Assembly (NCBI GenBank): GCA_022839045.1
Contig: JALHDI010000002.1
Coordinates: 1 to 64,000 of the forward strand
Source of the DNA: Sporomusaceae bacterium
GTDB lineage: Bacteria; Bacillota_C; Negativicutes; Sporomusales_B; UBA7701
DNA: 64,000 nt
Direction: 5' to 3'
The position numbers and the translations under genes were made by a program. Numbering within the stretch: the stretch's first letter is position 1; every line of letters starts with the position of its first letter. The notes under the pieces are model-generated. The model was given only the letters and a program-made list of their open reading frames with translations. It was not told the origin of the DNA and searched no databases. Positions 52,012 to 61,067 of this stretch are shown piece by piece.

Positions 52012-52605
52012 CTAACGGGCCCGGATATCGACAATCTCCCAGTTGCCGTCATAGTCTCTTTCCAGCAGGATGTTGAACAGGCTGCCATTGTCGTGCTTAG
52101 TAACCTGGACGACTGCTTGGCTGCCGGAGAGGGAGAGGAGGGTGAAGGAATCGCGGTAACGGTCGAAACCGTACATGGCGGCGCGGTCTTTTATGAAGTC
52201 GACCGGGCTGCTGAGGTAATGGACGTAATCGCGGTCGCGGTCACTGGCGCTGCGGTAGTAGACACGCCCGTTCTCGTAGCGGATCTGGGTTTCGTCCGGC
52301 CCGGGCCAGCTGTGCCTGTGCTCATGCCAGCCGCGCTTGTGGCGAAGCCGCTTCTCGCGCTGCAGCTTTTCGGCCACGGCCTGATTAACGGAGGTGGAAG
52401 TATCTTTGTCGAGTTCGGCCGTTTGCACGGTTTTCAGGGGGGGCAGAGTGGTCGGCCGTTCCGCCGCCAGGGCTTTGGCGGCCGGGATGCCGGGCAGGGC
52501 GGCTCCAGTCAGGATGGCGGCTCCGGCCACGGCGGCGGCGTAACGTTTATACTTGCGGCGTAGCTGTTGGCGACGGTGTTTGCGCTGGGCGGGCGTCCTT
52601 TCCAA
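52012..52605 (-). CDS. uncharacterised secreted or membrane-anchored protein
   Basis: A 197-residue protein (TTG start at 52605 behind GAGGAGGAG). A basic N-terminus (RKHRRQQLRRKYKR) is followed by a hydrophobic alanine-rich segment (about 28-50) like a signal or anchor. The rest is hydrophilic, with many Arg/Tyr/Asp residues and a predicted beta-rich end. A longer frame to 52770 lacks a ribosome site. Function unknown. Confidence 0.7.
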   Translation of the reverse strand: MERTPAQRKHRRQQLRRKYKRYAAAVAGAAILTGAALPGIPAAKALAAERPTTLPPLKTVQTAELDKDTSTSVNQAVAEKLQREKRLRHKRGWHEHRHSWPGPDETQIRYENGRVYYRSASDRDRDYVHYLSSPVDFIKDRAAMYGFDRYRDSFTLLSLSGSQAVVQVTKHDNGSLFNILLERDYDGNWEIVDIRAR

Positions 52606-53206
52606 CGGCTTCTCCTCCTCGTTTTTTGTTTTTATTGTTTCGCGTTTTGGTTGTCCTGATGCCTGGTAAAAAAAAGAGTGCCGGGAGGGTAGCGGAATGT
52701 ACGGCAGATAAAAATTCTTTATTGTGGCTGAAGTGAAGGCCGCGACGGAATATACAAGGAAAACTCGCACCTTATGGTGCGGTTTTTTGCCCTGTTGTCA
52801 GGAGGGCCAAGCCGGATCTCGCCGGTATTGCCCCGCCGGCAGCACTTTGCAGTCCGGCAGGCGGGCGGGCTCGAGCAATTCCTCCTTCGTCGAGGGTGAG
52901 GGCGATTTTCGCGTGCCCATCCTGCAGGGACTGATGGGCTCGGGCATGGGTAAGGGGCCCGCGCTGGCCGGCCCGGCCCTCAGCCTGCCGAGCATGCTTG
53001 TCCTGCGGCAGATCATGGGAACGGAAAACGCTGGTCTACATTACGCTGGTGGTGATTATGACGACGGTAACGGGGATGATGTACGGCGCCTGGTTTTGAA
53101 AAAGATGCGGGAACCGTCGATGGCCGTGTTCGCCCTTGCGGGTTTTTGCGGTATAATGGAGGGGATGGACAATCGGCAGTGATATGATGACGGGGGGTAT
53201 CTTCAT
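52606..53206. other. non-coding region with permease relic
   Basis: No intact gene is seen. The region holds the 5' side of the minus-strand secreted-protein gene, then a decayed permease (52913-53099), then the likely promoter of the pdxA-like gene near 53150. Confidence 0.6.
52913..53099 (+). pseudogene. 3' relic of a COG0701-type permease
   Basis: The fragment reads VPILQGLMGSGMGKGPALAG and continues LSLPSMLVLRQIMGTE, a conserved stretch of the ArsP/YraQ-like permease family. After 53028 the match goes on only in another frame (TLVYITLVVIMTTVTGM, then GAWF stop at 53097). It also lacks about four residues in the usual ALALLLAGPA stretch, and has no start. So at least one frameshift, a small deletion and loss of the 5' part are visible. 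Confidence 0.65.
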
Positions 53207-54199
53207 ATGAAACCTGTCTTGGGGATTTTGCTCGGCGAGGCGACCGGGATCGGTCCGGAACTCGTCGCCAAACTGTGTGCCGCGAAGAAACTTGAGGAGC
53301 ACTGCCGGCCGGTAATCATCGGTGATGCCAGGGTGCTAGCGGTGGGGAAGAAGATCGCGCGCGTCGATTTCCCCGTAGAGGTGGTCGGGGTTGTGGCTGA
53401 GGCCGATTTCAGCGGGCCGGTCTGCATGCTCGATCTGAAAAATCTCGATCCGGCCGGCCTGACGCTCGGGCAGATCGACGAACGGTCCGGGGAAGCGACC
53501 GGGGATACGCTGGTCACCGCACTCGGCTTGACCAAAAGCGGGGCTATCGGCGGGTTCGTTTACGCGCCGCTCAACAAGGCGGCTCTGAAGGCTGGCGGGT
53601 ATAAGTTTGAAGATGAGTTGAGGCTGTTTGCCCATTACCTCGGCTGGACCGAGCCCTGTGGAGAGATGAATGTGCTGGATAGCCTGTGGACGTCGCGGGT
53701 GACGAGCCACATCCCGCTCGACCGGGTGGGAGAAAGCCTGAGCATCGACGGGATTCTCACGGCGATCCGCCTGGCTCATGTAACGCTGCGGAGGGCCGGT
53801 ATCGGCGCCCCGTGCATCGCGGTCGCCGCTCTGAATCCGCACGCGGGCGAGAACGGCCTGTGCGGCCGCCAGGAGATCGACATCATCGCCCCGGCCATTG
53901 AGAGTGCGCGGCGGGAGGGGATCGCGGTCATGGGGCCGTTCCCAGCCGATACCGTATTTATCAATGCTGTCCGGGGAAGCTACGACGCCGTCGTTACCAT
54001 GTATCACGACCAAGGCCAGATCGCGCTGAAGATGCTGGGTTTCGAGCGAGGGGTGACGGTGGCCGCCGGGCTACCGTATGCGATTACTACCCCGGCTCAC
54101 GGTACGGCGTTCGATATCGCCGGTCGGGGAACGGCCGACCCCGGGGCAACCGAGCGGGCGGTTGTCATTGCCGCAAGGATGGCTGCAAACAAGCAATAG
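53207..54199 (+). CDS. pdxA: PdxA-family 4-hydroxythreonine-4-phosphate dehydrogenase-like
   Basis: A 330-residue NAD-dependent dehydrogenase. GEATGIGPEL at the start, SHIPL and MYHDQGQIALK metal-histidine motifs, and TTPAHGTAFDIAG are present. PdxA proper acts in pyridoxal phosphate synthesis, while close relatives (PdxA2) act on four-carbon sugar-acid phosphates. No pdxJ is near, so PdxA2-type function is possible. ATG after GGGGGGTATCTTCAT. Confidence 0.88.
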   Translation: MKPVLGILLGEATGIGPELVAKLCAAKKLEEHCRPVIIGDARVLAVGKKIARVDFPVEVVGVVAEADFSGPVCMLDLKNLDPAGLTLGQIDERSGEATGDTLVTALGLTKSGAIGGFVYAPLNKAALKAGGYKFEDELRLFAHYLGWTEPCGEMNVLDSLWTSRVTSHIPLDRVGESLSIDGILTAIRLAHVTLRRAGIGAPCIAVAALNPHAGENGLCGRQEIDIIAPAIESARREGIAVMGPFPADTVFINAVRGSYDAVVTMYHDQGQIALKMLGFERGVTVAAGLPYAITTPAHGTAFDIAGRGTADPGATERAVVIAARMAANKQ

Positions 54200-54216
54200 A
54201 CGTTTTGAGAGACACT

Positions 54217-54250
54217 AAAAAACAGGCTGGGATTATCCCGGCCTGTTTTT
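54217..54250. terminator. bidirectional terminator
   Basis: AAAAAACAGGC/GCCTGTTTTT stem with flanking A and T runs between convergent genes. Confidence 0.9.
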
Positions 54251-54256
54251 GGTGCA

Positions 54257-55093
54257 TCACAACGAGGCGGCGAAGGCGCGCAGTTCCTGGTTGAAGCGAG
54301 GGGCGTTCTCCCAGAAGGTGTTGTGGCCGGCCTCGGGGTAGAATGAGGTTTTGGCGTTGGCCAGCCTGGCGGCGTTGTGCTCGCCGTGGCTGAGGAGGAT
54401 GACGGCGTCTTCTGTGCCGTGGGTGATGAGAAAAGGTTTTTGCAGGGTCGGCAGCAGGTCGTCGTTGCCCAGAGAACGGCTCATCAGCCCCTGGCGGACA
54501 TAGGGAGGGACGATGGCGTTGAAGCCGAGGAAGAGGTAGTATTCTTCGGGGGGGAGGGGCCTGTAGGTGCAGAGTTTGAGGAATTCCGCGAGGCCTTCGA
54601 TGCCTTCGGCGATGTCGCTGGAAAACATCAGCGGCCGGAGGGGGAGATAGTTTTTGCCGGTGGCGGCGACGGCAGCCGGGGTGCCGATGCAGGTCCGGGC
54701 GCCGACGAGGTTGACACCGGCGATTTTCTCTTCGCCGTAATGACGGAGGTAGTCGAGGATTATGAGGCCGGCGTACGACCAGCCGACGAGGACGGGCCGG
54801 TCAAGCCTCAGAGCCTCGATCACGGCGGCGATGTCCTCGGCCCACAGCCGGGATTCGCCGTAGGCGTCCCGGGGCTTGGCCGACAGGCCGTGACCGCGGT
54901 TGTCGAACGATATGAGGCGGAATTCGTCCGCCAGGGCGGAGTCGGTCTGTTTCGCCCAGACGAGTCGGCATTGATTAAAACCGTGGATGAAGAGTATCGG
55001 CCGTCCGTCGGCGCGGCCGGTCTCCTCAACATGGAGGCTGACTCCGCCGCCGCCGGTTACCCGGTGACTGGTGACAGGAAGATTTTTCGCCAT
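54257..55093 (-). CDS. alpha/beta-fold hydrolase
   Basis: A 278-residue serine hydrolase with oxyanion segment HGFN near residue 37, nucleophile elbow GWSYAG near residue 103, and a catalytic His in EAGHNTFWE near the end. Resembles epoxide-hydrolase/haloperoxidase-like members. Substrate unknown. No operon partner. Confidence 0.88.
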   Translation of the reverse strand: MAKNLPVTSHRVTGGGGVSLHVEETGRADGRPILFIHGFNQCRLVWAKQTDSALADEFRLISFDNRGHGLSAKPRDAYGESRLWAEDIAAVIEALRLDRPVLVGWSYAGLIILDYLRHYGEEKIAGVNLVGARTCIGTPAAVAATGKNYLPLRPLMFSSDIAEGIEGLAEFLKLCTYRPLPPEEYYLFLGFNAIVPPYVRQGLMSRSLGNDDLLPTLQKPFLITHGTEDAVILLSHGEHNAARLANAKTSFYPEAGHNTFWENAPRFNQELRAFAASL

Positions 55094-55294
55094 ATGTATC
55101 GGCCCCCCCGCTCTAATTCGGCTCCGTCCCGCACCTCCTCCGACGGGCGGTGAAGGTCGGGTCTGCCGCTACTTTTATGCTAGATGCGGCGGCGGCGGTT
55201 TGTCAAGGGCGAGCTTTTGCAGGAAGTTGCTGTATATAGGGCAGAATAAAATAGTTATCACCCTTGGTGCAATCGGGCGATAAAGGAGATTGTT

Positions 55295-56128
55295 ATGGAA
55301 CGCTCCCGCCAGCCGTTGTCCAACGGCTGGCGGGAGCGGCTGTTCGTTATCATCTTCGAAGCGGATACCCCGCAGGGGAAGGCGTTCGACGTGGCCCTGC
55401 TGTGGCTTATCATGCTGAGCGTACTGGCGGTCATTCTCGAGAGCGTGCCCGATATCGGGGCGAGGTTTAATCGCGTGTTGTATTACGCCGAGTGGGGGTT
55501 CACGGGCATTTTCACCGTGGAGTACCTGCTGAGGGTCGCCTGTGTACGGGATAAGTGGCGATATATGCGCAGCCCGCTGGGGATTATCGACCTGCTGGCC
55601 GTCCTGCCTTCCTATCTCAGCCTGTTCAGCTTCGGGATGCAGTATTTCCTGGTTATCAGGGTGCTGAGGCTGCTGCGGGTTTTCCGGATAATGAAGCTCG
55701 GCCGCTACGTCGGCGAGGCCCAGCTTCTCACCCGGGCGCTTAAAGCGAGCAGGTTCAAAATCACCGTTTTTCTCAGCACGGTGCTGACGCTGGTCGTAGT
55801 CATCGGAACGCTGATGTATATGATCGAGGGGCCGGAGAATGGTTTTACCAGCGTCCCGGTGGGAATGTACTGGGCGATCGTGACGCTCACGACGGTGGGC
55901 TTCGGCGATATAACGCCGACGACTTTAGTCGGGCGGGCGTTGGCAGCCATGGTTATGATTCTGGGGTACGGGATTATCGCTGTACCGACCGGCATCGTGA
56001 CGGTGGAACTGGCGCAGCAGTCGCGCCGGAAGAGCCCGAAGGCGGTTTGTGCCGGCTGCGGCAGCAAAGACCATGACGGGGACGCTGCTTTCTGTAAACT
56101 GTGCGGAGAGAGACTTGAGCGGGGATAG
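55295..56128 (+). CDS. voltage-gated potassium channel with C-terminal zinc ribbon
   Basis: A 277-residue six-helix channel. S4 carries regularly spaced arginines (RVLRLLRVFRIMKLGR), and the pore has TTVGFGD. The C-terminal cytoplasmic tail has CAGCG and CKLCG pairs, forming a zinc ribbon. AAGGAGATTGTT precedes the ATG. The tail may link channel assembly or gating to metal or redox state, which is inference. A large perfect palindrome lies inside the first codons (55301-55338). Confidence 0.9.
   Translation: MERSRQPLSNGWRERLFVIIFEADTPQGKAFDVALLWLIMLSVLAVILESVPDIGARFNRVLYYAEWGFTGIFTVEYLLRVACVRDKWRYMRSPLGIIDLLAVLPSYLSLFSFGMQYFLVIRVLRLLRVFRIMKLGRYVGEAQLLTRALKASRFKITVFLSTVLTLVVVIGTLMYMIEGPENGFTSVPVGMYWAIVTLTTVGFGDITPTTLVGRALAAMVMILGYGIIAVPTGIVTVELAQQSRRKSPKAVCAGCGSKDHDGDAAFCKLCGERLERG
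55301..55338 (+). repeat. perfect 18-bp inverted repeat in channel gene 5' end
   Basis: Arms CGCTCCCGCCAGCCGTTG and its exact complement with a two-base loop, just after the start codon. As RNA this would form a very stable hairpin within the translation-initiation zone. Confidence 0.85.
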
Positions 56129-56176
56129 GGAGCTGAGCGCAGGCCCTGGCGGCGGATGCGGGCTCCCATCGTCGGT

Positions 56177-56599
56177 TCAGAAATCGATGTTGATGATGAC
56201 CAGGCCGCTGGTGATGAGCAGCGCGCCGACAATCTGCTTGCCGGATACCATTTCATCAAAGGCAACATAACCAGTTAGCATTGTAATCAGCGGAGCGCAG
56301 GAGATTACGAGGGCGACCTGATTGATGGAGCCTTTTTCGAGGGCGTAGAAATAGGCGAGGTCGGCGAATACGGCCGCAATCGCGGCTTCGAGGGTGACGA
56401 TGACCCAGAAAGTCCAGGGAAGGTTTTTTATATCGAAATAGCTGTGGCTAAGCAGTAGCCAGACAAGGACGAGGATGGCGGCGATGACGGTTCTGATGGC
56501 GAAGGCGGTGAGAGGATTAATGCAATTGATGACCGATTTACCGAAGAAAGGGGCAAGGCCGAGGCACAGCACGGCTATAAAAGCGTAGAGAAAGACCAT
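56177..56599 (-). CDS. EamA-domain small transporter
   Basis: A 140-residue, four- to five-helix single EamA domain of the drug/metabolite transporter superfamily; full DMT proteins have two domains, so this one likely dimerises. GGGAGCACC before ATG 56599 supports the start. Substrate unknown. Confidence 0.82.
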   Translation of the reverse strand: MVFLYAFIAVLCLGLAPFFGKSVINCINPLTAFAIRTVIAAILVLVWLLLSHSYFDIKNLPWTFWVIVTLEAAIAAVFADLAYFYALEKGSINQVALVISCAPLITMLTGYVAFDEMVSGKQIVGALLITSGLVIINIDF

Positions 56600-56695
56600 G
56601 GTGCTCCCTCCGCGAGTCAATGTGCATACTAATGTTTATGCTGGCGGCGGAGGTTTTAGCCTAGCGAAGCGCTTCTCGCCGGAAGCGCAGCCGGA

Positions 56696-58171
56696 TTACG
56701 TGCCGCAAAAGGTTCGGTAAGGACAGGCGGAGGGCCCGGGCGGCGATGAGTACTCAACCTGTTCGGCGGAGTAGGCATAGGGGCGTGAAAGGACAGCGAG
56801 GAGCCGGTCCATAACGGTGTAGTCGCCGTTGTTTACCGCGCTTTCAAGAGCGGCTTCGACCCGGTGGTTGCGGGGGATTATCGCCGGGTTGGTGTCGCGC
56901 ATCAGTTGAGTCGAAGCGGCTGCGGACTCCCGTTGCCTTCCCAGCCTGGCCTGCCATCGTTCGCGCCAGCGGGCGAATTCATGAATGCCGAACAGGGCCG
57001 TTTCCTCCGGCGTGCCGATGGTTAACCCGCGGAAGGTATTGGTATAGTCCGCCTGATGGTTCTTCATGATGAGGAGGAGGTCTTCAATCAGGGTTATGTC
57101 CTCGGTTTCTTCGTTGAATATGCCCAGTTTTGCCCTCATACCTGCGAGCCAGTTGCGGTGATACAGCCCTGAATATGCAGAAAGCGCCTCCTGAGCCAAA
57201 TTAACCGCCTGCGCTTCATCGTGATGCAGCAGCGGCAGCAGGGTTTCGGCAAGGCGCGCGAGGTTCCAGCCGGCGATGGGCGGCTGCTTGCCGTAAGCGT
57301 ACCGCCCGTTGACGTCGATGGAACTGAATACCGTTGCCGGGTCGTAGGTATCCATAAAAGCGCAGGGACCATAATCGATGGTTTCGCCGCTGAGGGTCAT
57401 GTTGTCGGTGTTCATCACTCCGTGGATGAAGCCGATTAGTTGCCATTTGGCGATCAGCGCGGCCTGGCGCTCGATTACCGCCTTAAGAAGCGTAAAATAG
57501 CGATTCTCGTTAAATTCAACGTCCGGAAAGTGGCGCTTCAGCGTATAGTCGGCCAGAGCACGGATATCGGCAAGGGTTCCCCATGCCGAGGCATATTGGA
57601 AGGTGCCGACGCGAAGATGACTGGCCGCCACGCGGGTAAGAATCGCGCCAGGCAGTATGGTTTCCCGGATTACCGGTTCGCCAGTCGACACCACGGCGAG
57701 GCTGCGGGTGGTGGCGATGCCAAGGGCATGCATTGCTTCGCTTATGATGTATTCGCGTAGCATCGGTCCGAGTGCCGCGCGACCGTCGCCGCCGCGGGAG
57801 TATGGCGTCCTGCCCGAGCCCTTGAGCTGGATATCGAACCGTTCGCCAAGGGGAGTAAGCTGTTCGCCGAGCAAAATGGCCCGGCCGTCCCCCAATATGG
57901 TAAAATGCCCGAATTGGTGCCCCGCGTAAGCTTGCGCAAGCGGCAAAGCTCCTGCAGGAACCCGGTTGCCGGCCAGTGCCGCCACGCCATCCCCGCTTTG
58001 CAGCGCCTGGATATTCAGTCCCAGGGATGTTGCCAAGGGAAGGTTGAGGATAATCAATTGCGGCGATCTCACGGGGGTCGGGCGGAGAAGGCTATAAAAC
58101 GGTTTCGGCAGACGGGCATAGCTGTTGTCGAAATTCCATCCGGCATCTGTCGGTGCTTGTTCTTTTGCCAT
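56696..58171 (-). CDS. selO: SelO protein adenylyltransferase (YdiU)
   Basis: A 491-residue pseudokinase-fold enzyme that transfers AMP to protein hydroxyls and is linked to redox stress. Family segments include [40 protein letters not shown] and YGPCAFMD. The C-terminus CPYRTFCGT has Cys where some eukaryotic SelO have Sec. Length is normal. Single gene on its strand. Confidence 0.93.
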   Translation of the reverse strand: MAKEQAPTDAGWNFDNSYARLPKPFYSLLRPTPVRSPQLIILNLPLATSLGLNIQALQSGDGVAALAGNRVPAGALPLAQAYAGHQFGHFTILGDGRAILLGEQLTPLGERFDIQLKGSGRTPYSRGGDGRAALGPMLREYIISEAMHALGIATTRSLAVVSTGEPVIRETILPGAILTRVAASHLRVGTFQYASAWGTLADIRALADYTLKRHFPDVEFNENRYFTLLKAVIERQAALIAKWQLIGFIHGVMNTDNMTLSGETIDYGPCAFMDTYDPATVFSSIDVNGRYAYGKQPPIAGWNLARLAETLLPLLHHDEAQAVNLAQEALSAYSGLYHRNWLAGMRAKLGIFNEETEDITLIEDLLLIMKNHQADYTNTFRGLTIGTPEETALFGIHEFARWRERWQARLGRQRESAAASTQLMRDTNPAIIPRNHRVEAALESAVNNGDYTVMDRLLAVLSRPYAYSAEQVEYSSPPGPSACPYRTFCGT

Positions 58172-58338
58172 CTTTTTCCCCTTTAACTAACATCGGATTC
58201 ACACTACCCAACGTTGAATCTGTCTGCCCGCGGGCGGCACCCGGAGAAATTTCTCTTGTCCCTAGTATGAGGCCGAAAGGCAAGGAAATATGTCTCCCAT
58301 AGTTCTTCAAATATTGAAGAGAGAATACCTTGTACTGA

Positions 58339-58376
58339 TAAAAAAATCACCCGCCAGCGGAGCGGGTGATTTTTTG
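58339..58376. terminator. bidirectional terminator
   Basis: AAAAAATCACCCGC/GCGGGTGATTTTTT hairpin with A and T runs on the two sides. Confidence 0.9.
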
Positions 58377-58395
58377 TTGGGAGCCTGCTCAGGTT

Positions 58396-58839
58396 TCAGC
58401 GAGTATCTCGCCGGTGTGGGTGAGGTCGTAACCCACCCATGCCGTCAACCTCGTTGCGGAAACCCGGTGGGCGCAGCACGGTCAGCAAGGCCTGGAAATG
58501 CGGCTTGTCCGCGTCTTCCCGGCGAATCACCAGGTCGTGCCGTTCCTTTTGCAGGGGGACGAAATCGATTTCCCGCACCTGCAGGGCGGCCTTTTCAATG
58601 CCGAGGCCCACATCGGCTTCGCCTCTGGCGATGCGGCTGGCCACCGCCAGATGGCTCATCTCCTCCTGGTTGTAGCCGACGATGTCGCGGTGGTCGATGC
58701 CGTGGGCGCGCAGCTGCTCGTCGAGCAGCACCCTGGCCCCCGAGCCGCATTCGCGGTTGACGAACCGCCCGCCCCGATGCTTCACAGACGTCTGAAGTGC
58801 AGTATGCCAAGCCTCCGAATATTCCGGAAGGCTTGGCAT
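58396..58839 (-). pseudogene. N-terminally truncated PBP-type (ModE/MolR-like) regulator domain
   Basis: A 147-codon frame that resembles only the C-terminal PBP-like half of molybdate-type HTH regulators (FVNRECGSGARVLLDE, SHLAVASRIARGEADVGLGI). The HTH part is missing and the frame begins in a perfect 12-bp inverted repeat. No ribosome site is clear. Thus a relic is more likely than a working gene. It might still be a small PBP protein. Confidence 0.6.
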
Positions 58840-58840
58840 A
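58803..58840. repeat. inverted repeat at truncation point
   Basis: TATGCCAAGCCT and its complement with 14-base loop, straddling the 5' end of the truncated regulator and 67 bp before the selenoprotein start. Confidence 0.7.
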
Positions 58841-58907
58841 ACCGTTGAAAGCGGCGTTACTGTGGTTTATTATAAGAGTAAAGACCCTTTTTATGTTGGA
58901 GGATATC

Positions 58908-59213
58908 ATGGAACTTGTTATTGAGGATGCGGCCAGGGAGTATATAACGGCCAAGGCGCGGAACAAAAGCGTCACCCTGAGCGTCGTCGAACGACCCGGC
59001 GGGGTGTGAAGCGGCGGCAAATGCGGGTCGAGTCCCCGCTTCCCGTCCGTGCGACTGGGAAAACCGCCGCGCAGCGAGACCTATGAGCGGGTGGAAATCG
59101 ACGGCATTATCGTTTATTACCGTGACAGCCTGGCGACCCAGTTCTCAAGAGTGACGGTTAAGGTGGAGAGGATTTTGCTCTTCAGGCGCCTCGCCGTCGC
59201 CGGCGAGAGGTGA
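58908..59213 (+). CDS. selenoprotein with in-frame UGA (CC/Se-motif/HesB-like)
   Basis: A 101-residue ORF if UGA at 59007-59009 (codon 34) is read as selenocysteine. After MELVIEDAAREY...RPGGV comes U-SGGKCGS, so Sec and Cys39 form a redox pair, and the frame stays open with coding-like sequence (ERVEIDGIIVYYRD) to TGA 59211. Thirteen bases after the UGA is a hairpin with GCGGG/CCCGC stem and a seven-base loop containing GU, the expected place and shape for a bacterial SECIS. GGAGGATATC gives the start. This looks like the small CC/Se-motif family. The alternative is an ordinary 33-codon ORF. Confidence 0.8.
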
Positions 59214-59229
59214 GGGGCTGGTATTGCCC

Positions 59230-59655
59230 CTAGTCGTCGACAACCTCGACGCGGTCGCCGACCTTGACGGCGCCGCCTGTCACGACCGTGCCGAAGCGCC
59301 CTTCCCGGCTGACGATGTAGGGGCGGCCCTTTTCCTTGAATTCCTCTTTGCCGATGTAGAGGATTTTGATCGACGCGGTTTCGCCGACTTTCACCGTTTT
59401 GCCGGCCGTCAGCCGATCGAGGGGGATGCCGCTGATGGTGATGTTCTCCGTATAGCCGCCGCCGTTGACCTCGTCCCATTTTTCGGGGGGAACCTTACTG
59501 AGGGCTTCGACGGGGAAAATGCTGACATGGCGGTCCCAGTCGCCGCCGTGAGCGTCGCCCTTCAGACCCCACCCGCGGATTACCTCCGCTTCGGGCACAC
59601 TTGTCTTGTCGATACCCCTTGCCGCGCTGATGTTGAGCGATAGTATTTTTCCCAT
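59230..59655 (-). CDS. MOSC-domain protein
   Basis: A 141-residue stand-alone MOSC domain (GWGLKGDAHGGDWDRHVS, GGGYTENITISG and GRFGTVVTGG seen). It lacks the typical cysteine of sulfurases at the expected place; likely binds a Mo-related cofactor or sulfur compound. AGGAGGTTCAG precedes the ATG. It is convergent with the selenoprotein gene. Confidence 0.85.
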   Translation of the reverse strand: MGKILSLNISAARGIDKTSVPEAEVIRGWGLKGDAHGGDWDRHVSIFPVEALSKVPPEKWDEVNGGGYTENITISGIPLDRLTAGKTVKVGETASIKILYIGKEEFKEKGRPYIVSREGRFGTVVTGGAVKVGDRVEVVDD

Positions 59656-59988
59656 GCTGAACCTCCTGTCGGGGCTTGTGCTGATCAGGCGCTACCTAGT
59701 AAGCGGCTGCGCTTGCCACATTGCTTATCCGCGATCATATCCATATTCCATTCTTCGGGGGCGGATTCCTGCCTGGAGCGGAACGCTTCGTCCGGAACAG
59801 GGGGCGGTTCCCTTGGCGGGGTGAAACGCTTTTTTCGCACCGCATTTCCGATTAAATTATGATGATTCGGCAGGAATAGCGGCCCGAGAGTAAGAAATCT
59901 TTTTGCATGAACGATCAACCCGGGCGAGCCTGCTTATGATACCTGTCCTTGAGTAATAACGCGCGGTTGATCTGGAGGAGGAGAATAT
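59656..59988. other. intergenic region
   Basis: About 330 bp between a minus-strand and a plus-strand gene. Minus-strand frame 59685-59918 has no ribosome site and no family match. Likely holds divergent promoters. No repeat of note. Confidence 0.5.
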
Positions 59989-60450
59989 ATGGATAGTGAG
60001 CAACCTGACGTCAAGCAGATAGCGGGGCAGAATTTCCGGGAAGGCTACAACTGCGCCGAGGCGATTCTGCGGTCGTTCAACACGGCGCTCGATCTCGGGC
60101 TGGGTGACGACGCCATGAGGCTCGCCGCCGGATTCGGCGGGGGCATAGGACACTCGGGCTGTGTGTGCGGGGCGCTGGCGGCTTCGATCATGGTGCTGGG
60201 AGCGCTCCAGGGGCGAAGGAGTAATGAGGAGAGCCGCGACGAAGCTTACCGCGTGAGCGCGGACTTCCACGACCGGTTCAGCGGGAATTTCGGGGGGACG
60301 TGTTGTCGGGCGCTCAACCCGCATCCTTTCGATACCAAGGACCATCTGCGCGGCTGCCTGAAGATCACCGGCCGGACAGCAGAACTATTGATGGACTATA
60401 TCCGGGAAAATGGCATCACCAGGAAAGCGTCCGGCGTTTCCCCGAAATAA
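59989..60450 (+). CDS. C_GCAxxG_C_C family protein
   Basis: A 153-residue protein with the family cysteines: YNCAEA, GHSGCVCGALA, CCRAL and a C-terminal GCLK. Members are thought to bind metal or take part in redox reactions; function not established. AGGAGGAGAATAT leads to the ATG. Followed 96 bp later by a NifU-like gene on the same strand. Confidence 0.86.
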   Translation: MDSEQPDVKQIAGQNFREGYNCAEAILRSFNTALDLGLGDDAMRLAAGFGGGIGHSGCVCGALAASIMVLGALQGRRSNEESRDEAYRVSADFHDRFSGNFGGTCCRALNPHPFDTKDHLRGCLKITGRTAELLMDYIRENGITRKASGVSPK

Positions 60451-60546
60451 ACCGCGCCAGGGGGATTTGCGCTACGCGTGTATACTTTCCGGCGAGCAGG
60501 AGATCCTCGCGTTTCCCTTGTATATACTAATATGGGGAGGGATCTT

Positions 60547-60942
60547 ATGTATTCCGAGAAGGTGATGGAACACTACATGATGCCGCGCAACGCATGGCAT
60601 ATGCCTGACGCGAACGGAGTGGGCTGCGTATACAACGGCGAATGCGGCGACAAGTTCACAATGTTTATCCGCGTCTGCGGGGATATCATCCGTGATATCA
60701 GTTTCCTGGCCAACGGGTGCGGGGCGGCAATCGCCGCCGGCAGCCTGACGACCATGCTCGCTAGGGGCAAGACTATCAAAGAGGCGCTCAAGATCACCGA
60801 AGAAGATGTGATTAACGCTCTAGGAGGGCTGCCGGCGGCGAAACGGCATTGCTCCGACCTGAGCGTCAGCGCGTTGCAGACGGCGATAATGGATTACCTG
60901 GCGAAACAGCACCGCGAGATAAAGGAGTATTTCGAGAGTTAG
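60547..60942 (+). CDS. NifU-like Fe-S scaffold protein
   Basis: A 131-residue N-terminal-NifU/IscU-like domain. Cluster-ligand cysteines are in GECGDK, FLANGCGAAI and KRHCSDLS. GGGGAGGGA five bases before ATG 60547 sets the start. No sulfurase gene is beside it; it may serve a special target rather than bulk Fe-S assembly. Confidence 0.86.
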   Translation: MYSEKVMEHYMMPRNAWHMPDANGVGCVYNGECGDKFTMFIRVCGDIIRDISFLANGCGAAIAAGSLTTMLARGKTIKEALKITEEDVINALGGLPAAKRHCSDLSVSALQTAIMDYLAKQHREIKEYFES

Positions 60943-60956
60943 AGACTTTGGAGAGA

Positions 60957-60980
60957 AACCACCGCCCAAGGGCGGTGGTT
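60957..60980. terminator. hairpin after NifU-like gene
   Basis: AACCACCGCCC and its exact complement with a two-base loop. No T tract; may stop or stabilise the mRNA end. Confidence 0.55.
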
Positions 60981-61067
60981 CCCGGTGATGGGGAAAAACA
61001 AGATTGCCGCGGAGGGCATTGTTTTTCATGGCGCCGCAACAAGCTTAGTCTGGAGGGGGAGTAGGCC

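Noticed and set aside
59685..59918. 77-codon minus-strand ORF
   Set aside because: No ribosome site and no recognisable motif; probably chance in a 330-bp gap.
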